Positions 1 to 8,878 of a stretch of 64,000 nt of DNA are shown piece by piece. Numbering within the stretch: the first letter of the stretch is position 1; each line of letters begins with the position of its first letter. A model generated the notes under the pieces. The model had not been told where the DNA came from. It did not search any database and saw only the letters and a list, made by a program, of their open reading frames with translations. Origin of the DNA: Pseudomonas cavernicola (GTDB lineage: Bacteria; Pseudomonadota; Gammaproteobacteria; Pseudomonadales; Pseudomonadaceae). The translations under genes were made by a program, and so were the position numbers. The stretch spans positions 124,001-188,000 of the forward strand of contig NZ_QYUR01000008.1 of assembly GCF_003596405.1 (NCBI RefSeq), given 5' to 3'.

Positions 1-2
1 TC

Positions 3-2570
3 CTGGCGGTCGGGATCTTCGTCACCTGGGGGATGTACGACGGCCTGGCCGACCTCTTCGCCAGGGCGTCGGAGGTGCCGCGCATCGCCGAGGTGTTCAT
101 CATTGGCGGCGGCTCGAGCGACGTGTACCACAACTGGGCCTCGCTGTTTTCACTGGCCTTTCTCTCCATGCTGGCGATCATGTTCCTGCCGCGGCAGTTC
201 CAGGTGGCGGTGGTCGAGAACGTCGACGAGGCGCACCTGAACAAGGCGATCTGGCTGTTTCCCCTCTACCTGCTCTTGTTCAACCTCTTCGTCCTGCCTA
301 TCGCCATCGGCGGCCTGCTGCATTTCGGCGACGGCGCAGTCAACCCCGATACCTTCGTCCTCACCCTGCCCATGTCCGGGCAGCAGGAGGCGCTGGCCCT
401 GCTGGTCTTCATCGGGGGGGTCTCGGCGGCCACCGGGATGGTGATAGTCGAGTCCATCGCGCTCTCGACCATGGTCTGCAACGATCTGGTGATGCCCGCG
501 CTGCTGCGCATCAAGGCCTTGCACCTGGCTGAGCGCGAGGATCTGTCCGGCCTGTTGCTGGCGATCCGCCGTGGCACCATAGTCGTCGGCCTGCTGCTCG
601 GCTACGCCTACTACCGGCTGGCGGGCGAGGCCTATGCCCTGGTTTCCATCGGCCTGATTTCCTTCGCCGCCGTGGCCCAGTTCGCGCCGGCACTGCTCGG
701 CGGCATCTACTGGAAAGGCGGCACACGCGCCGGGGCCCTGGCCGGACTTGGCGCCGGTTTCCTGGTGTGGGCCTATACCCTGATGCTGCCGGCCTTCGCT
801 CGTTCCGGCTGGCTGCCGATGGACTTGCTCGAACAGGGCCCGTTCGCCATCGCGCTGCTGCGGCCGCTGAGCCTGTTCGGCCTGGAGGGGCTGGACGAGA
901 TCAGTCACGCCATATTGTGGAGCATGCTGGCCAACGTCGGAGCCTACCTTACCGTGTCGATCCTCTCCGATCAGAGCGAGGTTGAGCAGACGCAGGCGAC
1001 GCTCTTCGTCGATGTCTTCAAGCATGATCGTGGCGCCGAGCGCGTCTGGCGAGTCAGTGGCTCGCTGCCCGATCTCTACGCACTGCTGGCACGCTTTCTC
1101 GGCGCGGGCAACGCCAAAGTGGCGTTTACCGCTTATGCCCGACCGCGCGGGAGGGACTGGCCGCAGGAGATCGACGCCGAGTTGGCGCGCTACTGCGAGG
1201 CGCAGCTGGCCGGGGTCATCGGCGCCGCGTCGGCGCGGGTCATGCTCGCCACGGTGGTCGAGGAAGAGCTGTTGCGCGACAGCCTGACCGGCTTGCCCAA
1301 CCGGGCGCTGCTGCTGAGTCGGCTGGGCGATGCACTGGATCGGATCAGGCTCGAAGCCGGCCGCGGCTTTGCCCTCCTGTTCCTCAACCTGGATCGCTTC
1401 CGGGTCATCACCGACAGCCTCGGCGCTGCCGCCGGTGACCAACTGCTGATCGCCGTGGCGCAACGCCTAGACGCCAGCCTGCGCCCTGGCGATACCGTCG
1501 CCCGCGTGGGCGGCGAGAATTTCGCCATCCTCCTCGACGAGGCGCGGGAGGAAGGCGAGGCGGTACGCTTCGCCGACAAGTTGCAGGCCACGCTGGCGGC
1601 CGGTTTCAACATCGAGGGGCACGAGCTGTTTACCTCCGCCAGTATCGGCATTGCCATCGGGCGGGCTAGCTACGTCGATCCGGGCGACATCCTGCGCGAC
1701 GCCGATACGGCCAGCCACAGTGCATTGGAGCGGGGCGGAGCCTATTGCGAGGTGTTCGCGGCCGATATGCGGCAACGCGTCGTCGCGCTGCTCGACATGG
1801 AAACCGAATTGCGCCAGGCGGTGCTGAAGGGGCAGCAGTTCCAGGTTTTCTACCAGCCCATAGTTGAACTGCGCACGGGCACACTCGCCGGCTTCGAGGC
1901 GCTGGTGCGCATGCGCCGTCCCGACGGCAGCCTGGTGCAGCCGGGGGACTTCATCCCGCTGACCGAGGAAACCGGTCTCATCGTGCATATCGGCCGCTGG
2001 GTGCTGGGCGAGGCCTGCCGCCAGATGCGCGACTGGCAGCTGAAATACCCGCGGCACTCGCCGCTGCAGATGAGCGTGAACCTGGCCGGGCGGCAGTTCA
2101 TCCAGCCCGACCTGATGCAGCAGATCGAGACGGTGCTGCAGGAAACCGGCCTCGATACCCATAGTCTCAAGCTGGAAGTCACCGAGACCGTGATCATGGA
2201 GCACGCCGAGGCGGCGGCGGCGGTGCTGGAGCAACTGCGCGCCATGGGGGTGAAGTTGCTGATGGACGATTTCGGCACCGGCTATTCCTCACTGTCCTAC
2301 CTGCACCGCTTCCCGGTCAACACGCTGAAGATCGACGCGTCCTTCGTGCGCCGCATGGACGTGGATCGCAAGAATGCGGACATCATCCAGACCATCGCCA
2401 CCTTGGGGCATACCCTGGGCATGGACCTTATCGCCGAGGGGGTGGAGAGCGAAGGGCAGCTGGCCCAACTGCGCGGGCTGGGGGTCGAGTACGGCCAGGG
2501 CTACTACTTTTCCCGACCGCTCGATGCCGCCGCCGCCGAGCAGCTGATCGCCTCCGGGCGGTGCTGGTGA
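3..2570 (+). CDS. SSS transporter-like membrane sensor fused to GGDEF-EAL, 5' end outside window
   Basis: The frame is open from the first bases of the window, so the N-terminus is missing. The first 320 or so residues hold many hydrophobic segments of the sodium:solute symporter type, as in CbrA-like sensors. A linker of about 90 residues follows, then a GGDEF domain (RDSLTGLPNR near 1280) and an EAL domain. The GGDEF signature reads GGENF, so cyclase activity is doubtful. The EAL domain keeps FEALVR, DDFGTGYSSL and IAEGVE, so c-di-GMP hydrolysis is likely. Inference: a membrane receptor linking a small solute to c-di-GMP turnover. It lies upstream of pqqF, separated from it by insertion-sequence remnants. 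Confidence 0.85.
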   Translation: MAVGIFVTWGMYDGLADLFARASEVPRIAEVFIIGGGSSDVYHNWASLFSLAFLSMLAIMFLPRQFQVAVVENVDEAHLNKAIWLFPLYLLLFNLFVLPIAIGGLLHFGDGAVNPDTFVLTLPMSGQQEALALLVFIGGVSAATGMVIVESIALSTMVCNDLVMPALLRIKALHLAEREDLSGLLLAIRRGTIVVGLLLGYAYYRLAGEAYALVSIGLISFAAVAQFAPALLGGIYWKGGTRAGALAGLGAGFLVWAYTLMLPAFARSGWLPMDLLEQGPFAIALLRPLSLFGLEGLDEISHAILWSMLANVGAYLTVSILSDQSEVEQTQATLFVDVFKHDRGAERVWRVSGSLPDLYALLARFLGAGNAKVAFTAYARPRGRDWPQEIDAELARYCEAQLAGVIGAASARVMLATVVEEELLRDSLTGLPNRALLLSRLGDALDRIRLEAGRGFALLFLNLDRFRVITDSLGAAAGDQLLIAVAQRLDASLRPGDTVARVGGENFAILLDEAREEGEAVRFADKLQATLAAGFNIEGHELFTSASIGIAIGRASYVDPGDILRDADTASHSALERGGAYCEVFAADMRQRVVALLDMETELRQAVLKGQQFQVFYQPIVELRTGTLAGFEALVRMRRPDGSLVQPGDFIPLTEETGLIVHIGRWVLGEACRQMRDWQLKYPRHSPLQMSVNLAGRQFIQPDLMQQIETVLQETGLDTHSLKLEVTETVIMEHAEAAAAVLEQLRAMGVKLLMDDFGTGYSSLSYLHRFPVNTLKIDASFVRRMDVDRKNADIIQTIATLGHTLGMDLIAEGVESEGQLAQLRGLGVEYGQGYYFSRPLDAAAAEQLIASGRCW

Positions 2571-2699
2571 CGGAGTATAGAAATAAAGCGCCTGTTGGCC
2601 GGAAGCCAGCCGCAAGCTAGGCCCGTTTTCACCCGGCAATTCCTGAAAATCGACGCCTCGATCCTGTGAAACCCAGCCGCGGCCCCGAGGACCGGGGGC

Positions 2700-2925
2700 A
2701 GTCTCACGGTTTTCCCCCGCGCCCTCGATGCAGGCGATGATCCTGACAGCTCCTGCCACAGGTCGCGAAATCGATCTGGAACACCCGCTTGAGCCGTTGC
2801 GCCCAGGTCATGGCCGCGTGGCGCTCGGCCGGTGATTTCTCCACAGTGCTGCGTTTGTGGATTGCACCTCTGCCCCGCTTGGCAGGCGTTACCCGTGCCC
2901 GCCAGCGATGATTGGGGCCAGCACA
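2700..2925 (-). pseudogene. IS91-family transposase C-terminal fragment, frameshifted
   Basis: On the minus strand one frame reads WRARVTPAKRGRG then ERHAAMTWAQRLKRVF, and a second frame continues with GAVRIIACIEG. Together these are the conserved C-terminal block of IS91/IS801-type transposases, normally one continuous frame. The rest of the transposase is absent and the frame breaks inside the CxxC-like region near 2755. This is a dead relic. I see no gene between it and the EAL gene stop at 2570. Confidence 0.6.
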
Positions 2926-3004
2926 CCGTGGTAACGGGGAGGATGTGGATATGGGTCCCGGAGTGTTCAGCCCATATCCGGGAGCGTTCGGACTCGGAGT
3001 GGCG

Positions 3005-3135
3005 CAGCACGGATAACCGCTCCAGTGAATCAATTGATACTGTGCCCCCCAGTCATTTCGACTGGAGGCATTGATGGTTTCGCGATGCTTTCGGGCGATG
3101 TCCAGTATCTGCTTGTAGTCGGTCAAGGCTTCCAC
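3005..3135 (-). pseudogene. Short coding-like remnant downstream of the integrase fragment
   Basis: A frame opening at 3135 overlaps the end of the integrase fragment by 13 bases and reads MEALTDYKQILDIARKHRE for a coding-like stretch of about 43 residues. It then loses protein character as it runs toward the IS91 relic. Overlapping integrase genes occur in tandem tyrosine-recombinase modules, so this may be the N-terminus of a second recombinase-module gene. I cannot name it with certainty. Confidence 0.3.
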
Positions 3136-3503
3136 CCCAACTTACGCAGTAGATCCGACAGATAGCGATTTAACGTACTGGCATAGTCCAACGGACTGAA
3201 TGACGAGTAGTCGTCATAAGGCTCTTCGCCGTGTAGCCAATCCCCCAGGAATGCACTGACCACCTCTGGAGGGTAGCCATCCTCCAGAAGCTCGGCTCGA
3301 TAGAATTTTCGATGGATGTTGGCAGGATACGACTGGTACTTCGACAGGGCGCTCATGTGCTCTTCTAGGCTGGAGGGATGAGCTTCCTCAGCCCGCAGTT
3401 TCTTGCCAGCCAACGTCAAAAAGAACAGCGGCTCCTTCGGGAGCTCAACAAGGTCACGCAGTCGATGCTCAAGTTCCTCACGATGTTTTGCGTAGTTCAG
3501 CAA
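3123..3503 (-). pseudogene. Tyrosine recombinase-like C-terminal fragment
   Basis: The 126-residue frame (TTG as first sense codon) ends with FLGDWLHGEEPYDDYSSFSP and a C-terminal GW motif. This resembles the C-terminal block of large site-specific integrase-like proteins with a GHW-HGEEPW-SSLSP signature. The catalytic N-terminal part is missing. The same reading frame continues upstream through a TAG codon at 3504-3506 into an acetyltransferase fragment, so the two genes were joined by recombination. Confidence 0.5.
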
Positions 3504-3668
3504 CTACTGGTGAACGAACTTTGGCAACAAAACGTTGGGCTGTTTCAGTGATGCAAGATCAAGGGCATACCTGCTTTCCGGTGGATAAAGAGCATCTTGG
3601 TAAACATCCAATTCGGCAATGAGATCTATGACTTCGGACTGATCAGGCGATTCGAGTGCAATGGGCAT
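3504..3668 (-). pseudogene. GNAT acetyltransferase N-terminal fragment
   Basis: Fifty-four codons from ATG at 3668 read MPIALESPDQSEVIDLIAEL and then YPPESRYALDLASLKQPNVL. This is a recognisable start of small GNAT N-acetyltransferases of the type with a YPPES motif. The frame leaves the family pattern after the LKQPNVL stretch and hits TAG at 3504, where the integrase fragment follows in the same frame. The acetyl-CoA binding core is absent, so no activity is expected. Confidence 0.5.
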
Positions 3669-3775
3669 GATGATTCTGGCTCGCTATAGATCGACGGCTT
3701 GTGCTGTAAAAAAGCGTTATGGGACAGACTCCTTCGTCTTGAATCCCTGATTAGAGAGGGTGTTGTAGCGATCCA

Positions 3776-4020
3776 GTGAGTGCAGAAGGGCGGATAGAGG
3801 CACGCAAGATTCAAGCGGTGATTCCTCCCAAGACCAACCGTGTCGAGCAACGTTCTTGTGACTGGTATCTCTATAAAGAGCGCCACGCCGTTGAGTGCCT
3901 GTTCAGCAAACTGAAGTACTACCGACGGATCGCTATACGTTTTGAGACGTTTTGGGAAGAAAGCCTGTCATTTCAAGTCAATGCTGGCCTTCGCTGCTGT
4001 TCTGCTGTGGTTATGCTGAT
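3776..4020 (+). pseudogene. IS5-family (IS427-type) transposase C-terminal fragment
   Basis: The plus strand reads VIPPKTNR, then CDWYLYKERHAVECLFSKLK and YYRRIAIRFE, the familiar C-terminal block of IS5/IS427 transposases (DWxLYKxRHxVE-F-KxKxxRRIATR). After RFE the frame shifts, and the last residues (MLAFAAVLLW) sit in another frame ending near 4021. No 5' half and no terminal repeats could be recognised. From 4021 to the pqqF start at 4205 I see no gene. Confidence 0.55.
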
Positions 4021-4204
4021 ACGTCAACAGAGCCTGGTGTGCAGTCCTAGGCCATGGACTGCGTTGCTTGCGGCGTAAATCCCCAGAGCGATTCCGACTG
4101 TCCCTACTATGCCGGAAGTGAATAGAGCGCTACTTCCAAAGAAGCATTGCGGAGTGGGTCCATGCGCCAGATGCTAGGGGAAAAATTGCAGGTCTTGCCC
4201 ACTC

Positions 4205-6772
4205 ATGCCGACTAAGAGCCGTTCAAGCTGCGCGGATAGCCATCAGGCGGAGCCCGAGCAGTTGGTATTGGCCAATGGACTCAAGGTCAAACTCCTGCAG
4301 GTTCCGGGGGCTGCCCAGGCGGCGGCCTTGGTCAGGGTCTCGGCAGGCAGTCACGATGCGCCGCTTGCTTATCCTGGGTTGGCACATTTTCTCGAGCATT
4401 TGCTGTTTCTCGGCAGCGCACAGTTCGCTGCTGAGAATGGCCTGCTGGCCTATGTACGGGCCTGTTCCGGGCAGGTCAATGCCAGTACCCGCGAGCGCAG
4501 TACTGATTATTTCTTCGAGGTCCCAGCGTCCAGATTAGAGGGCGGGCTGGCGCGTTTGTGCGACATGCTGGTGCGGCCTGTGGTGGAGCCCGCGGCGCAG
4601 CTACGGGAGCGGGAGGTGTTGCAGGCGGAGTTTGTTGCGCGCGGTCGAGACCGCGACACGCTCTGCGATGCGGCGCTGGGGCAGGCCGTTGCCAGCGGGC
4701 ATCCCTTCACGGCGTTTCATGCTGGCAACCGCGACACCCTGGCGGTCGAGCAGCCGCTGTTTCAGCAGGCGTTGCAGGATTTTCATCGGCGTTTCTACCA
4801 CGCCGGGCAGATTTCACTGGTGCTGGTCGGGCCGCAGTCGCTGGCCGAGTTGCGTCGCCTGGCGCAAATCCAGGGGGCGTTGCTGCATCCGGCCCTGGCC
4901 GTGGCGCAGGGCGCTGCCCCAACGTTGTTGCCGCTGCGCGCGCAGGCTTTGCGTGTACAGGTGCCGGCAGGGTTGCCGCAGCTCAGTGTGTGTTTTGCCC
5001 TGGAGGACTTGCCGGCGGCGTTCACCAGCGCAGTCGATTTCCTCGGCACCTGGCTCTGCCATGAGGCTGGCGGTGGCTTGCTGGACACGCTGCGAAAATG
5101 TGGCTGGTGCGATGCCCTGCAGGTGCGCCTGCCTTATCGGCACGCTGGACAGGCACTGCTAACCATCGACTTCAGCCTGACGGAAAGCGCTGTCTGTGCG
5201 CGAGGTGCGATCCGTGCGGCGTTGCTGGACTGGTTGGCGTTCTTTGCCGGTCAGGACGATTGGTTGGTATTGCGTGAGGAGTATGCCGCCATTGTTCGGC
5301 ATCAGCTGGGCAGCTTGTCACCCTTGGCCTTGGCTCGTTACTGGAGTGAACGGCAACAGGGTGACTGTGGGCTTGGCGAGGAAGGTGTGCGAGCACTGCG
5401 GTCGCTACTGGCGCAGTTGCAGCCGCAGCGGTTGATCGAACTGACTAGCGACACCCAGGAAATTGCCGCTCAGCGCCTGTTGGGATTTACCCTGCGGATG
5501 GCCGAGGATCGCCAGGAGGCTGCTGGGTCAGCCCGTTGGGCATGGCGATTGCCCGCGGCCAATCCATTCTTGCAGCCGCAAGCGTCAAGTGCGGTGGCGC
5601 CACCGCGATTCGAGACGCTGCACTGGCTCAATGCACCGGGTGAAAGCGGCACGGGCGCAGAGAGGGGGCAGGGGACCATCTACCTGCGCTGGAGTTTCGC
5701 GGCTTACGCGCCGCCAAGCGCCCTGTTCGAAGTGTTGCAGGTCGCGCTGCGCCCCGCCGTGCAACTGGCGCTGCAAGCGGGGCTAGAGGTACGGTTCGAA
5801 CGACAAGGCAAGGCCTGGCAACTGCAGGCGAGCGGTGCGGCGCTAGCGTTGCCAAGCGTACTGGCGGGGGTGGCGGAGCTGTTGCGATCGCCACCCGAAT
5901 GGGCCTGGAGCCAAGGCCTGCGGCAGTATCGCGAGCAGGCGCGCAGAGGCGCGAGTGAGGCGTTGATTCGTCAACTCTGGCAGCGGTTGCCGGAGTTGTT
6001 CGGGGCTGCTGACGAGGCGGCGGAGGAGGAGATGCCGACGCTGCAAGCCTTAGTGGAGTGCTGGCGGCAATCCTCTCTGCAGGGGCTTGCCGTAGGTCTA
6101 CCGATTGAGGCGCGCGCGGCGCTCGACTCGGCGCTCTGGCGTATGCCCGGACAGGCCCGAGCTAGTACGGAACCTCAACTACGGCCTGCTGGGTGTTATC
6201 ACTGGCGGGATGCAGGGCTTGCCGCGAGCGAGTCGGCGTTGCTGCTGTTCTGTCCATTGCCCGACCAGCGTGCCGCCACCGAAGTGGCTTGGCGCCTATT
6301 GGCGCTGCTGCTGGAGAGCGCCTTCTTCCAACGCTTGCGCAGCGAGTTGCAGCTCGGCTATGCGGTGTTTTGCGGATTTCGTCAGGTCGGTACGCGGCAG
6401 GGCCTGTTGTTTGCCGTGCAGTCACCGACGGTCGATGCGGCCGAGATTCTCGGGCATATCGAGGAGTTTCTGGCCGCGCAACGCGAGCACATCGCGGCGC
6501 TCGATGCGGCGTGCTTGAGTGAACTGCGGGCGAGTCTTCAGGAGCATCTGCGCAGCCAGTCGGCAAGTGTGCGGGGCATGGCTGAGCACGCCTGGTCAGC
6601 CCTGTTGGCTGGGCAGGCGGGGGATCGGCCGCGGCGCTTGCAGGAGAAGCTGCAGACGATGCAGCGTGAAGATTTGCTGAACCACTACCAGATCTTGCTC
6701 GAAGCCGCTGGTGGCTGGTTCGTGCTGGCCAATGCCGCCTGCCCCGACGGGCGTTGGCACATTCTCGACTGA
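4205..6772 (+). CDS. pqqF: PQQ biosynthesis protease PqqF
   Basis: This is an 855-residue M16-family zinc protease. The inverted zinc motif HFLEH is at residues 61-65 (His61, Glu64, His65), preceded by the LANGLKVKLL start strand typical of the family. A second, non-catalytic M16 half follows, including the QLGYAVFCGFR segment near residue 720. The family cleaves the precursor peptide PqqA around its Glu-Tyr pair during PQQ synthesis. It stands apart from pqqA-E, at the other end of the locus, as in P. aeruginosa. Length fits Pseudomonas PqqF. The ATG follows closely after remnant DNA, so its promoter must lie within about 180 bases. Confidence 0.92.
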   Translation: MPTKSRSSCADSHQAEPEQLVLANGLKVKLLQVPGAAQAAALVRVSAGSHDAPLAYPGLAHFLEHLLFLGSAQFAAENGLLAYVRACSGQVNASTRERSTDYFFEVPASRLEGGLARLCDMLVRPVVEPAAQLREREVLQAEFVARGRDRDTLCDAALGQAVASGHPFTAFHAGNRDTLAVEQPLFQQALQDFHRRFYHAGQISLVLVGPQSLAELRRLAQIQGALLHPALAVAQGAAPTLLPLRAQALRVQVPAGLPQLSVCFALEDLPAAFTSAVDFLGTWLCHEAGGGLLDTLRKCGWCDALQVRLPYRHAGQALLTIDFSLTESAVCARGAIRAALLDWLAFFAGQDDWLVLREEYAAIVRHQLGSLSPLALARYWSERQQGDCGLGEEGVRALRSLLAQLQPQRLIELTSDTQEIAAQRLLGFTLRMAEDRQEAAGSARWAWRLPAANPFLQPQASSAVAPPRFETLHWLNAPGESGTGAERGQGTIYLRWSFAAYAPPSALFEVLQVALRPAVQLALQAGLEVRFERQGKAWQLQASGAALALPSVLAGVAELLRSPPEWAWSQGLRQYREQARRGASEALIRQLWQRLPELFGAADEAAEEEMPTLQALVECWRQSSLQGLAVGLPIEARAALDSALWRMPGQARASTEPQLRPAGCYHWRDAGLAASESALLLFCPLPDQRAATEVAWRLLALLLESAFFQRLRSELQLGYAVFCGFRQVGTRQGLLFAVQSPTVDAAEILGHIEEFLAAQREHIAALDAACLSELRASLQEHLRSQSASVRGMAEHAWSALLAGQAGDRPRRLQEKLQTMQREDLLNHYQILLEAAGGWFVLANAACPDGRWHILD

Positions 6773-6939
6773 GCGCGCCCGGCGCTCGGTTCGCTTTTCC
6801 CCTGCACTCTGCTGCCCGGGCCAGGCTGCTTATTTGTGCCTGGTCGCCTGCTGTCTGCCGTAAACCGGTCGAAGCTCCAATGCTTAGCCTGAAGGTAGCT
6901 CCTACCTAGGTCTGCCATGCCCCTCTTTTAGACATAAGA

Positions 6940-6975
6940 CCTAAGCCTGGCCTCCCAACCGCTGAGGGGCTTAGG
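6940..6975 (+). terminator. Imperfect hairpin after pqqF
   Basis: CCTAAGCC (6940-6947) pairs with GGCTTAGG (6968-6975), and inside it CCTC (6951-6954) pairs with GAGG (6964-6967). No long T-run follows, so termination is uncertain. The 343 bases between pqqF and the porin gene hold this hairpin and presumably the porin promoter. I see no gene in them. Confidence 0.35.
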
Positions 6976-7115
6976 ACTTGTTTGCCGGGCCTGCGAGCCA
7001 CCGCAAAAGCACGAGCAAAATAGCGCCATGGCAGCGTAGGGCGGCTGTGCTGCGGTTTCGATAATCGTCTCCGTTACGACTGAAACGTCAGTCGTCCTCA
7101 CCAGCGGAGCGCGCC

Positions 7116-8294
7116 ATGAACAAGAACAAGATCGCCAGCACCCGAATTCTGCCTCTAGCCCTGGCTTCGGCTATCGCCATGGCCATGGCCCAGCCGGCGG
7201 TCGCGGAAATCGTGCTGTATGACAAGGATGACACCACCTTTGCTGCCGACGGTTACATCAACGCCTTCTACGTCAATAGCGACATCGACCGCCCAGGCGA
7301 GCAGTTCGACCGTAACCAGGCGCGGGTGAAGATGGGCTTTCTGCCGAACTGGATCGGCTTCAACATGAGCAAGCAGGTCGATGACCTCAAGCTCGGGGCG
7401 CGCTCGTCCTTCTGGGTCACCATCAACGACAGCGAAACCAACGGCACCGACACCGCCATCGACGTGCGCCAGTTCTACGGCACCATCGCCGGCGAGTGGG
7501 GTGAGGTGCTGGTGGGCAAGGACTTCGGCCTGTTCGCCCGCTCCAATATCCTCCTCGACGAACTGCTTGGCGGTTATGGCCAGGTCAGCGACACCTTAGG
7601 CCTGGTCGATGGTGGTGGTGTGTCCTTCGGCAACATCGGCAGCGGTTATCCTTATCCGTTCCCGACTTCGCAGATCACCTACCGCACGCCAGTGGCCGAG
7701 GGCCTGCGCATCGCCGCCGGCATCATGGACCCGGTGGACACCAACGACAGCAGCCCAACCGGCAAGGCCTATCAGGATAGTCCGCGCTTCGAGAGCGAGA
7801 TCACCTACGAGTTTGAACTCGGCGGGGCGAAGATCTACTCCTGGCTCAACGGCGCCTATCAATCCTCGGACAACACCGACAACACCGTGGATACCGTGAC
7901 CTCCAAGGGCGTCGGCTATGGCGTGCAGGCGAAGATCAGCGACTTCACCCTGGTCGGCTCCGGTTTCAGCGCCAAGGGCATCAACCCGTTCTTCACCAAC
8001 AACGCTGGTGAGCCGACGCTGCGCAACATGGACAGCGATGGCTATCTGCTGCAGGGCGCCTACCGCTTCGGCAAGAACCGCGTGGCGCTGTCCTACGGCA
8101 AGACCAAGGACGAGGGCAACGGCCTGGGGATCGAAGCCGATTTCGAGACCCGGGCGATCGCCTACACTCGCGACATCAACGACAACCTGCGGCTGATCGC
8201 CGAGTACAACCAGTTCGAGATCGATGGCCAGCAGGGTATCGGCAACCTGGAAGACACCGACACCCTGGCGCTGGGCGTATCGATGACCTGGTAA
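7116..8294 (+). CDS. Outer-membrane porin
   Basis: The 392-residue protein begins with a clear signal peptide (basic MNKNK, hydrophobic core, AQPAVA before residue 31). It ends in a beta-barrel C-terminus (LALGVSMTW, terminal aromatic). The body shows alternating strands and turns of a Gram-negative general porin, with DGYINAFYV, LVGKDFGLF and AIAYTRDINDNLRLIAEYNQF segments. It should let small solutes cross the outer membrane. Its position between pqqF and the nosP-nahK pair suggests a role in alcohol or acid uptake, but this is inference. A strong hairpin follows its stop codon. Confidence 0.85.
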   Translation: MNKNKIASTRILPLALASAIAMAMAQPAVAEIVLYDKDDTTFAADGYINAFYVNSDIDRPGEQFDRNQARVKMGFLPNWIGFNMSKQVDDLKLGARSSFWVTINDSETNGTDTAIDVRQFYGTIAGEWGEVLVGKDFGLFARSNILLDELLGGYGQVSDTLGLVDGGGVSFGNIGSGYPYPFPTSQITYRTPVAEGLRIAAGIMDPVDTNDSSPTGKAYQDSPRFESEITYEFELGGAKIYSWLNGAYQSSDNTDNTVDTVTSKGVGYGVQAKISDFTLVGSGFSAKGINPFFTNNAGEPTLRNMDSDGYLLQGAYRFGKNRVALSYGKTKDEGNGLGIEADFETRAIAYTRDINDNLRLIAEYNQFEIDGQQGIGNLEDTDTLALGVSMTW

Positions 8295-8302
8295 ACAGGC
8301 GA

Positions 8303-8357
8303 CATGCACGACATGAGCGTGGTTGCCGTACAGGCAGCCGCGCTCATGTCGTGCATG
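8303..8357 (+). terminator. 25-bp hairpin between porin and next gene
   Basis: CATGCACGACATGAGCG (8303-8319) is the exact reverse complement of 8341-8357. The inner eight bases on each side extend the stem to 25 pairs if two G-U pairs are allowed, leaving a five-base loop GTACA. There is no T-run, and the 3' arm ends directly at the ribosome-binding site GAGGAG of the gene at 8371. It may attenuate or insulate that gene or protect the porin mRNA 3' end. Confidence 0.6.
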
Positions 8358-8370
8358 TGAGGAGTTGGTC

Positions 8371-8799
8371 ATGTTCGGTCTCTGGGCACACTACAGCCAA
8401 ACCTTTCTACTTGTCCTGATGCCCGCCACCAGCCTGATGTTCGCCTTGCCGATCTTCCTCGTGCCGCTGCACTGGGCACGTCTGTTCGGTTGGGAGATTC
8501 CCCAGCACACCCACCTTGCCCTGTACTTCGGACGTTGCCTGGGGGCCTTCATCCTCATCCTGGAGGCGCTAATGTTGCGTGCGGCACTCACCGGCGAGGA
8601 TCTGCAACTGGTGTTCGAACAGCTCGCGGCGTTCGCGCTGCTGATGATCGGCATCCACCTGTATGGCGCCATCCGCCGTATCCAGCCCCTGAGCGAAACC
8701 CTGGAAACCGGCTTCTACGCCGGCATGCTGGTGCTTGCTCCTGCTGTTCTGGCCGCATGCTGCAATACCCTGAATGGAAAGCTGTCTACGACCTTGTAA
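8371..8799 (+). CDS. Small four-helix membrane protein of unknown function
   Basis: The 142-residue product is mostly hydrophobic, with about four predicted membrane segments (FLLVLMPATSLMFALPIFLV, LYFGRCLGAFILILEALML, LAAFALLMIGIHLYGA, YAGMLVLAPAVLAACC). The ATG at 8371 is chosen because GAGGAG lies seven bases upstream; an upstream ATG at 8323 lies inside the hairpin. I do not recognise the family. It occupies the place of the uncharacterised gene before nosP in related loci. Confidence 0.65.
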   Translation: MFGLWAHYSQTFLLVLMPATSLMFALPIFLVPLHWARLFGWEIPQHTHLALYFGRCLGAFILILEALMLRAALTGEDLQLVFEQLAAFALLMIGIHLYGAIRRIQPLSETLETGFYAGMLVLAPAVLAACCNTLNGKLSTTL

Positions 8800-8878
8800 C
8801 GAGGTCGGCGCTACCCAAGTAGCATGGGGAGGCTGCGCCGGCACTTCTAGAATGCCCCTGAAACCACTGGGTGTATAA

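Noticed and set aside
150..1463. Long minus-strand open frame opposite the transporter-GGDEF-EAL gene
   Set aside because: It is a low-complexity Gln/Gly/Arg-rich shadow frame produced by high-GC codon bias. The plus strand there encodes clear domains.
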